64,000 nt of DNA. It comes from Stieleria varia. Its GTDB lineage: Bacteria; Planctomycetota; Planctomycetia; Pirellulales; Pirellulaceae. The notes beneath the pieces are model-generated. The model was given only the letters and a program-made list of their open reading frames with translations, searched no databases and was not told where the DNA came from. The stretch covers positions 2,976,001 through 3,040,000 of the forward strand of contig NZ_CP151726.1 in NCBI RefSeq assembly GCF_038443385.1, written 5' to 3'. Shown here piece after piece: positions 57,008 through 64,000 of this stretch (its first letter is position 1; every line of letters begins with the position of its first letter). Both the position numbers and the translations under genes were made by a program.

Positions 57008-60000
57008 ATGAATCGCCCCTTGCATAGCTCGCCAGCCAACGCCCACCGCAACCGTAGCCGACTGCACCGCCACAAAGGTGGGACCTGGAATCTGAGCACT
57101 CTGGAGAAACGCGTGATGCTGGCCGGTGATTGCGTCGCGGCGCCCGTCGGCGCGCAACCTGTCGCCGCGCTGGAGTCCGCTGCGGACATCAGTGCGGCCA
57201 GCGGCACCGATGCGATTGTGTCTCATTCGTCCGCGAACCTTGTCTTTGTGGATGCCCGGGTCGACGACATCGATCAGTTGGTCGGCGGGCTTGCGGGGGA
57301 CCACGAGCTGATCCTTTTGGATTCCAGCCGACCAGGCCTGGAACAGATCAGCCAGTTATTAGAACGCCGCACGAATGTATCGAGCCTTCACATCTTGGGG
57401 CACGGTGAAACGGGGCGATTGCGATTGGGCAATCAAACGGTTGATCTGCAAACTTTGAATCGTTTCCAATCGACCTTGCGTGGCTGGTCAGGATCGTTGA
57501 CCGCTGACGCGGACATCTTGGTTTACGGTTGCGATACTGGTGCAGACGCGGAAGGTTTGAAGTTCATCGAGCGGCTTGCCGAGTTGACGGGCGCGGACGT
57601 CGCGGCATCAACCGACAAAACCGGTGACAGTGAACTGGGTGGCGACTGGGACTTGGAACGCCAAGTCGGTGTGATCAACGCCGGATTGGCTTGGACCGAG
57701 ACTGCACGAGCCAGCTATCGATCCGTGTTGCCAATCACCATCAATGCGTCGGGCAGCACGGGTGCTGAGCAAATGTTGTTGCAAATCGATGAGGTCACGG
57801 TGGCGACGTATGACAACGTCGGTGTTGACCTGCAGCAATACACGTACGCGGCCGACGGCATCAATGCGGATCAAGTGCGAGTGGTGTTCACAAACGATTT
57901 GTATGACCCCGACAACGGCATCGACCGCAACTTGCGTGTGGACAGTATCACGATCGATGGTGTGACCTATGAAACCGAGTCCTCCGAAGTATTCTCGACG
58001 GGGACATGGTTGCCCGCTGACGGCATCGTGCCTGGATTCCGCGAGTCTGAGACGTTGCATTCCGACGGCTACTTTCAGTACGCCGGTACGGCAATACCAC
58101 CGGGCGATCCCAGTGGTTTGGTCATCAATGAGATCCACTACAACCCGGGACCCGACGGAGTGGTCGATGGGGACGCGGAGTTCATCGAGTTGTACAACTC
58201 AGGGGACGAGGCGGTTGACCTGGGTGGCATGTCGTTCAGCGGATTTGACTTGACGTTTGCACCTGGAACGATCATCGAGGCCGGTCAGTACGCGATCGTT
58301 TCTCCGTCGATTGCTTTGGCGGAGTCCACGTGGGGTGTGACGCCCATCGCGGAATTCGCCGGTGGGGGAATCTCCGGCAGCGGCGAATTGATCCAACTGA
58401 TTGCTGCTGATGGCGTGACAGTGATCGACGAAGTCGACTACTTGGACGAAACGCCGTGGAGTGCTCTGCCGGACGGAAACGGTCCTTCGCTGGAACTACG
58501 CGACTGGGCATTGGACAATTCGTTGGCAGAAAACTGGGGTCCGTCCGACGGGCAGCCGACTCCTGGCGTAGTGAACTCGATTTATGGGCAGGCGGCTCCC
58601 GATCCGATCACGGATATCGGTGTGGTTTCCGGCGAAGTGCTGCCGAACGAAGCGTTCACGATCAGCGCGAACATCGAGGGAGCCACAACCGCCAATTTGA
58701 TTTACCTCGTCGGGTTTGGTGAAGAGCAAACAGTGGCGATGACCAATACCGATGGCAGCACATGGCAGGCTACGCTGCCTGGTGCAGATGCAGGCCAGTT
58801 GATTCGCTACCGCATCGAGTCTGATGTGGCGATTGCACCGTTCAACGACACGATCAATTATTTTGGCTTGGTCGTCACCCCGTCGGACATCATCGGCAAT
58901 GAATTGCCCGTGTTCCAGTTCTTTGTCGATGAAGCTCAATTCACAGAACTGACGACGACGGAATTGGCTCTGACCAATACAACGATCCCAGCGGTCGTGT
59001 ACTACAACGGAGAAGTGATCGACAATGCGACCGTGCGAGTTCGCGGCGGTGATTTTGCACGAACGAACTTTGACAAAAAGAGCTTGAAGTTCGAGCTGCC
59101 CAAGGGCTACGCGATCGACATCGGTAGCGAGGGCAGCTATCCGATCGACGAGTTTGCGATCAATGCTGATTTTGGTGATTGGTCGGTCGTCGCACCGGAC
59201 ATCAGTTGGGACATTTTCAACGCGGAGTCCGACACGTTTGCCAGTTCGTTCTTTGTGCGGGCTGAGATCAACGGCGACTTCCACGGCGTGTTCCGTTTCC
59301 AAGAGCTGTATGACGGAGCGTGGCGAGATGCCAACGGAGTCATCGGGGACGACGAACTGTACAAAGCCGATGGCGGTGGTTTTGGTGAGTTCACGAACTT
59401 TGACAAAAAGTCACCCGACGACGGCGACTACACTTCGATCAATGCATTGAACGCGGTGTTGAACGCGCCATCCTCTGCGGCCAAGACGGCTTATTTGTAT
59501 GACAACGTGGACATTGCCAACGTCGTCAATCACATGGCGCTCAGCGTGTTGATGCGTCATGACGATCAGGAAGTGCAGAATTTCTACATGGTCCGAGACG
59601 CGGAAACCTCCGTGTGGTCGATCGTCCAGTGGGACTTGGATCGACTATGGATCGAAGCGGGAGATGAAACCGAAGGCGCGTTCACCACGCCCGAGCCGAT
59701 CGAGCATGAGCTGTTCAGCTCCATTTGGGAGGTGCCCGAGTTTCAAGACATGTATTGGCGTCGCATGCAGACTCTGACCGACACCTATTTGAGCGAAGAA
59801 AATCGTGCGGCGATGGTTGCCCGATTCGATGAGTTGGTCGAACAGATCGGGCCCACCAATTCGTCATTGGAATTCGCACGGTGGAACCGAAACGACATCT
59901 ATTCCAATCCGTTTTGGCGAAACGAATACGCCGACGCGTTGGACACGCGGTTCGATGCCTTTGCCGGTGAGACCCGGTTGCCGGGAACAGCAAGCGGTCA

Positions 60001-61543
60001 ATACGACATCGTTATCAATGAATTGCACTACAACCCGCTGGATGGTGACGCGGAGTTCATCGAACTGTACAACGCATCGGCAACGGAATCGGTCGACTTG
60101 TCCGGCTGGACGATTGATGGCGTGAATTTGACGATCGGTTATGGCACCGTCATCCTGCCGCAGCAACGTATCGTCTTCACCGACGACTTGGCACGTTTCC
60201 GCGCCCAGGCGCCCGGGGATATCTTCATCGCCGGCCAGTATTCCGGCGGGCTCGCCGGTGGCGGCGAATTGATCACACTGCTGGACGCCAGCGGAACCGT
60301 GATCGATCAAGTCGATTACCAGGACTCGGACCCTTGGCCTAGCGAGCCGGATGGCAATGGCTACACGTTGGCATTGATCGATCCGTCGCTGGACAACGCT
60401 TTGGCAAGCAGTTGGGTTGCAAGCAGCCAGATCAACGGCACGCCGGGGAAAGCCAACGACTCGCAAACGGAGTTGTCGACATTAAAGATCTTTGCCGCTG
60501 GTTCGACGGGCGCGGAAGCGTTCACCGTGGAGGTTGCCGGTGAGCAAGTCGCGATCTTTGATTTGGCGTCGTTTGGCGGCAAAGCGGGAGATCTTTCGGC
60601 GCGGAATTTCATTGAATTGACGTGGCTCTCCGAGACGACAATCGATCCTGCTGATGTCCGCATCAACTTCATCAATGACGTCTATGATCCCGACAACGGA
60701 ATCGATGCCAACTTGGCGATCGATCGCATTGAGATCGATGGTGTCGCGTATGAAACAGAAGCGCCGGACGTTTTCTCCACCGGGACCTACTTGAGTGAGG
60801 ATGGAATCGTTCCTGGGTTCCGCGAGAGCGAGATCTTGCACATCAACGGTTATTTCCAATATGCCAGTGAGTCCCCGAATTCGACTCCCGTCGCAGTTGA
60901 CGATGTCTACACGACTTTGGCTGGCAACCTGGTGTCGGGCAACCTGCTGGGCAACGATTCCGATGCCGACGGTGACACGCTGATTTTGTTGAGCCATACT
61001 GACCCTGGGGGTGGTTCGCTAAGCGTCGATGCCAATGGCAACTTTGTTTACACACCAACGCAAGGATTTAGCGGTTCCGATTCGTTCGGTTACGTCGTCG
61101 CTGATCCCAGTGGTGCGACTGCGACCGGCAACGTCTCGATCACCGTTGAGCCCGTGGTGCTCTTTGCCGACGGCAATGTGATTCAACTGCTGAATTTCCA
61201 ATACGACGCGTACCTTGCGGGTTCCGGAAGCCGTGCGGTGACGTCGACCGCCAACAATACTGCGGCGCAATGGCAGCTGGTGGACGCAGGCAACGACAGC
61301 TACTTGCTCCGCAACCTTGCCAGCGGTCGGTACTTGGATGGAGATTTCGGGGACGTTGACACCAGCTCGAGTTCGGGATCCATCGGAACGCAGTGGAGGT
61401 TCATTGAGAATGGCGAGGGTTACCACTATCTCTACAATGTGTTTTATCGGGACTACGTCGATGCCAACGGCAGCAACACAGTGGTCGATTGGGATCCTGG
61501 AACACTGGATCCGGACGATCTGTGGCTGGTGACGCTTGTCTGA
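57008..61543 (+). CDS. Giant exported protein: DUF4347, CBM-like, lamin-tail, CotH kinase, cadherin-like and lectin-like domains
   Basis: This 1511-residue protein starts with a LEPR-XLL-like signature (STLEKRVMLAGD, about 30-41). Domains in order: DUF4347 (about 73-235, HILGHGETGRLRLG, YGCDTGADAEG), a carbohydrate-binding-like domain (241-345), lamin-tail domain 1 (370-525, VINEIHYNPGPDG), CotH kinase-like (about 640-985, VRVRGGDFARTNFDKKSLKFEL, WSIVQWDLDRLW with the Asp pair), lamin-tail domain 2 (from about 1000, VINELHYNP), a second copy of the carbohydrate-binding-like domain (1158-1285), a cadherin/Ig-like domain (1290-1382, LGNDSDADGDTL) and a ricin-like or fascin-like lectin domain (1384-1511). 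It is likely surface-located; the kinase role is untested. An in-frame GTG at 56972 is an alternative start. Confidence 0.87.
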   Translation: MNRPLHSSPANAHRNRSRLHRHKGGTWNLSTLEKRVMLAGDCVAAPVGAQPVAALESAADISAASGTDAIVSHSSANLVFVDARVDDIDQLVGGLAGDHELILLDSSRPGLEQISQLLERRTNVSSLHILGHGETGRLRLGNQTVDLQTLNRFQSTLRGWSGSLTADADILVYGCDTGADAEGLKFIERLAELTGADVAASTDKTGDSELGGDWDLERQVGVINAGLAWTETARASYRSVLPITINASGSTGAEQMLLQIDEVTVATYDNVGVDLQQYTYAADGINADQVRVVFTNDLYDPDNGIDRNLRVDSITIDGVTYETESSEVFSTGTWLPADGIVPGFRESETLHSDGYFQYAGTAIPPGDPSGLVINEIHYNPGPDGVVDGDAEFIELYNSGDEAVDLGGMSFSGFDLTFAPGTIIEAGQYAIVSPSIALAESTWGVTPIAEFAGGGISGSGELIQLIAADGVTVIDEVDYLDETPWSALPDGNGPSLELRDWALDNSLAENWGPSDGQPTPGVVNSIYGQAAPDPITDIGVVSGEVLPNEAFTISANIEGATTANLIYLVGFGEEQTVAMTNTDGSTWQATLPGADAGQLIRYRIESDVAIAPFNDTINYFGLVVTPSDIIGNELPVFQFFVDEAQFTELTTTELALTNTTIPAVVYYNGEVIDNATVRVRGGDFARTNFDKKSLKFELPKGYAIDIGSEGSYPIDEFAINADFGDWSVVAPDISWDIFNAESDTFASSFFVRAEINGDFHGVFRFQELYDGAWRDANGVIGDDELYKADGGGFGEFTNFDKKSPDDGDYTSINALNAVLNAPSSAAKTAYLYDNVDIANVVNHMALSVLMRHDDQEVQNFYMVRDAETSVWSIVQWDLDRLWIEAGDETEGAFTTPEPIEHELFSSIWEVPEFQDMYWRRMQTLTDTYLSEENRAAMVARFDELVEQIGPTNSSLEFARWNRNDIYSNPFWRNEYADALDTRFDAFAGETRLPGTASGQYDIVINELHYNPLDGDAEFIELYNASATESVDLSGWTIDGVNLTIGYGTVILPQQRIVFTDDLARFRAQAPGDIFIAGQYSGGLAGGGELITLLDASGTVIDQVDYQDSDPWPSEPDGNGYTLALIDPSLDNALASSWVASSQINGTPGKANDSQTELSTLKIFAAGSTGAEAFTVEVAGEQVAIFDLASFGGKAGDLSARNFIELTWLSETTIDPADVRINFINDVYDPDNGIDANLAIDRIEIDGVAYETEAPDVFSTGTYLSEDGIVPGFRESEILHINGYFQYASESPNSTPVAVDDVYTTLAGNLVSGNLLGNDSDADGDTLILLSHTDPGGGSLSVDANGNFVYTPTQGFSGSDSFGYVVADPSGATATGNVSITVEPVVLFADGNVIQLLNFQYDAYLAGSGSRAVTSTANNTAAQWQLVDAGNDSYLLRNLASGRYLDGDFGDVDTSSSSGSIGTQWRFIENGEGYHYLYNVFYRDYVDANGSNTVVDWDPGTLDPDDLWLVTLV

Positions 61544-62038
61544 TGCGGCGAATTCCGAAGTGAGCCGCGATGATTGTCTGTCTCGTGTTCTCCTGAAAAG
61601 GACGGAAAAAAGGACACTCCTCGCTGATCGCCACCACAGGCACCACTGGTTCCCAGGCTCCTGCCTGGGAACCCAATGTTTAGCAGGCTCCTGCCTGCCG
61701 ATCAGCTGACAATTTGCAGGCCACGCTGATTTTCGCGAGCCAGAGCCTCCATGGCAGTGCGTTCCCAGGCGTGAGCCTGGGAACGAGCGTTCTGCGGGTT
61801 GGCGATCAGCGAGAAATGTCGAAAAAAGGCCAGTGACAAGGCTGGCCAGAATGCAAACATTCCCCGATCGTTACAGCCGGATCATGGTTGGGGGGATCCG
61901 ATGAGAATGCAAGCTTTTGCGTTCAGCAGTCAAGTAGACCGGGCACCGTGTTATCGGTAACTTACACGCTGGCTTTTCAGCGCGCGACGCGACGATTCGC
62001 GACTCATCCGGCCCGAACACCTTGAAACTGTGCAGAAC
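61544..62038. repeat. Spacer with three short hairpin repeats
   Basis: No gene is seen. Hairpins with shared core occur at 61648-61673 (TTCCCAGGCtcctGCCTGGGAA), 61683-61698 (GCAGGCtcctGCCTGC) and 61761-61784 (GTTCCCAGGCgtgaGCCTGGGAAC). They have no T-run. The last ~200 bp should contain the promoter of the RND gene. Confidence 0.75.
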
Positions 62039-64000
62039 ATGGTCAAACCCCTACTAGAGCGCCGCACGCCGGTAGGTGGTACGTACGCGTTACTGATACT
62101 CATCGCGTTCTTTTTCCTGTTGCCGTCGGCGTTTCGATCCGCCCGACTGAGCTTGAACAATCGAGAAAACGACGTCAAAGATTGGTTGCCGGACGATTTC
62201 CCCGAGACGGCGGAATTGGAGTGGTTTGCCAACGATTTTGCCGGCGAAAGCTTCGTCCTGGCAACTTGGGAAGGCTGTACGATCGAGGACCAGCGTCTTC
62301 GGTTGTTAGAAAAGAAGCTGTTGCACGAGTGCGACACCTACGACCCGGGTGAAGAAATGTCGCCTGAGCAGGCGGCTTATTATCGCAAAGCCAAGGAGAT
62401 CGGTCGTGATCTGAGGCTGCTGCCCGCCGGTCGGCAACACGACAATTGGGGCGGCGAGCAAGAAAAGTGGTTGGCCACCCCCGAAGGCCAATGGTACTAC
62501 ATCAAGCCGGACGGGCGGTTGTACCGTTGGGAGGCTCACGAGAACGGGGTTTCCTCCGCAGTTCGGACGATCAACCGGGTGCGTGGCAAGTTTGAGTTGA
62601 CGGGCAAGTTCGTGGCCGCGTTTGGGGACCAAACCGATTCGACGAAGACCAATCCGTTTTACAACGACACGTCGTTGGTGTGCGCACCATTGTTCCATAC
62701 GGTCGAGACCGGCGTCTCGGTGGCAAAGAAACTGTCCGAGGAAGGTGGCCCGTTGTGGCCGCGTGACTTGACCGACAGTTCACGTCGTTCGGTCGTCGCC
62801 GAGCGTCTGGCGATGCAGCGACTCAGCGGTGCGTTATTCGCGCCCGCGGTACTGCACGGATTTCAGTGGACGGTTGCCAGTTTCCGCGATGCGATCGCCC
62901 CGGAAAAACGAGCTGAATTGCCAGAGGAGTTTGACGTCTTGGTTCAGCGTCAGTTGAACAAACTGATTGATGAGGATTTTGGCGGTGACGTCAAAGCACT
63001 CGCGTCCGCTCCGTCGGCGGTGCGAGACGATGCGTTTTACAGCGTGTTTGATGCCGCTGGCGTAGACGCACCGCCGCGTCAAACTTGCCTGTTGATCACG
63101 ATGACCGACTTGGCCAAAGACAACTTGGCCTACGCGTTGGGACGCGGTGTGTTGGGTGGGCCTCGTGGTCGGTTGTTGCAACTCGCTGCGGATTCGGGCG
63201 TCCAGCCCCCCATGCCGCCGTCGATGGCACCGCCACCATTCAATCGCGCCGACGTGGAATCAGCGTCAGGACTGGTTCCGCTGAGAATGGGTGGACCGCC
63301 GGTGGACAACATCGCGATCGACGAAGAAGGCTCGATCACTTTGGTGCGATTGGTCGGATACAGCGTACTGGTCGGAATCTTTTTGTCCTACGTCTGCTTT
63401 CGCAGTGTCAAAATCACCATCATGGTGTTTGTCGTCGGAGGCTCCGCAGCGATGCTCAGCATGGCGTTTGTCGGCTGGACCAACGGCCGGGTCGACGCCA
63501 TTTTGATGAGCATGCCGTCGTTGGTCTATGTGCTTGGGCTATCCGGTGCCATTCATGTGATCAACTATTATCGCGACGAAGTGCGTGAGGGTGGTCACTC
63601 GGGCGCCGCGGGCCGCGCGTTGAAGCACGCGGCGGTCCCTTGCAGTCTTGCTGCACTGACGACCGCCATCGGCTTGGTTTCTTTGTACACGAGTAACCTT
63701 GCGCCGATCAGCAACTTTGGACTCTACGCCGCCATCGGAGTGATCGCGACCCTCGCGGTTCTGTTTTCGTATTTGCCTGCCGCGTTGCAGGTCTTTATCA
63801 CGGACACGCATCGCTCGAACGAAAAGCCAGTGGCAGAGGAAACGCCTGCCAAAGCTGAGGAGCCGGCGGAGTCCTGGCTGTCCGATCAATGGGCAGCGGT
63901 GGGGCGTTGGATCACGGGGCACCATGCCCTGGTCACGACGACTTGTTTGCTGGTCCTGGTGATCGGCAGCATTGGTTTGACCAAGATCAAGACTTCCGTT
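62039..64000 (+). CDS. RND/MMPL-superfamily transporter, 5' part
   Basis: The frame is open from ATG 62039 to the window edge (654 codons), so the protein is cut at its C-terminus. It begins with a membrane helix (YALLILIAFFFLLPSAF, about 15-31), followed by a large extracytoplasmic domain (about 35-435) starting with LNNRENDVKDWLPDDFPETAELEWF, then a run of helices from about 440 (LVRLVGYSVLVGIFLSYVCF, IMVFVVGGSAAMLSMAF, LMSMPSLVYVLGLSGAIHVINYYRDE) that matches the sterol-sensing-like core of RND/MMPL exporters. The HxxNYYRDE block at the end of TM4 is typical. A last visible helix starts the second half. Substrate unknown; hydrophobic compounds are usual. Confidence 0.88.
   Translation, partial: MVKPLLERRTPVGGTYALLILIAFFFLLPSAFRSARLSLNNRENDVKDWLPDDFPETAELEWFANDFAGESFVLATWEGCTIEDQRLRLLEKKLLHECDTYDPGEEMSPEQAAYYRKAKEIGRDLRLLPAGRQHDNWGGEQEKWLATPEGQWYYIKPDGRLYRWEAHENGVSSAVRTINRVRGKFELTGKFVAAFGDQTDSTKTNPFYNDTSLVCAPLFHTVETGVSVAKKLSEEGGPLWPRDLTDSSRRSVVAERLAMQRLSGALFAPAVLHGFQWTVASFRDAIAPEKRAELPEEFDVLVQRQLNKLIDEDFGGDVKALASAPSAVRDDAFYSVFDAAGVDAPPRQTCLLITMTDLAKDNLAYALGRGVLGGPRGRLLQLAADSGVQPPMPPSMAPPPFNRADVESASGLVPLRMGGPPVDNIAIDEEGSITLVRLVGYSVLVGIFLSYVCFRSVKITIMVFVVGGSAAMLSMAFVGWTNGRVDAILMSMPSLVYVLGLSGAIHVINYYRDEVREGGHSGAAGRALKHAAVPCSLAALTTAIGLVSLYTSNLAPISNFGLYAAIGVIATLAVLFSYLPAALQVFITDTHRSNEKPVAEETPAKAEEPAESWLSDQWAAVGRWITGHHALVTTTCLLVLVIGSIGLTKIKTSV

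Noticed and set aside
58496-59302. Antisense frame inside the CotH gene
   Set aside because: It has no start context or domain; the sense strand is continuous with recognised domains.

Overview
The window looks like chromosomal DNA of a planctomycete of the family Pirellulaceae (Rhodopirellula-like). The evidence is a DUF1559 prepilin-like protein, a BBP7-type beta-barrel protein, a sulfatase with a SUMF1-fold neighbour, a PQQ-type beta-propeller, a DUF1570 protein, two secreted proteins with the LEPR-XLL type N-terminus, a dockerin, paired multihaem cytochromes, a WD40-PDZ-caspase protein, many GTG/TTG starts and few strong Shine-Dalgarno sites. No rRNA, tRNA or CRISPR array was seen.

Layout. 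1-6.5 kb: 3' end of a LamG-type protein, argJ (minus), a two-gene ABC-2 exporter, a lysylphosphatidylglycerol-synthase-type membrane protein and sodA. 6.6-16.1 kb: an unrecognised membrane-anchored protein (minus), the BBP7 barrel, a 91-bp tandem repeat interrupted by a small hairpin element, enolase (minus) divergent from ribE-rsmA, and a DUF1559 gene preceded by a decayed copy of its own 5' end. 16.2-23.5 kb: divergent seven-haem and eight-haem c-type cytochromes, then the WD40-PDZ-caspase protein. 23.7-34.7 kb: surface or secreted proteins (dockerin-bearing beta-propeller, carboxypeptidase-regulatory-domain protein, sulfatase, SUMF1-fold protein, PQQ propeller). 34.8-44.8 kb: rhomboid protease with a C-terminal helical extension, a small tail-anchored protein, a DUF1570 putative metalloprotease, a secreted protein coupled to a parvulin-type isomerase, a low-complexity secreted protein and a periplasmic trypsin-like protease. 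45.4-46.9 kb: a complete IS4-family insertion sequence. 47-54.6 kb: an exported peroxiredoxin, a ClC protein with CBS domains, a DEAD-box helicase and an NRDE/TANGO2 protein. 55.2-64 kb: a carboxypeptidase-regulatory-domain protein, a 1.5-kilo-residue CotH-kinase multidomain protein and the 5' part of an RND/MMPL transporter that runs off the window.

Housekeeping genes (argJ, eno, ribE, rsmA, sodA) are interleaved with exported proteins, as is usual in this group. The least explained part is between the genes. Most long spacers carry short palindromic or tandem repeats, several of them nested. One 183-185 bp hairpin family occurs three times, each time bounded by CTAG, and a different 125-bp hairpin also sits at CTAG. 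The IS inserted into a palindromic core of a longer dispersed repeat whose empty copy lies about 9 kb away in the same window, so its 10-bp target duplication can be read directly.
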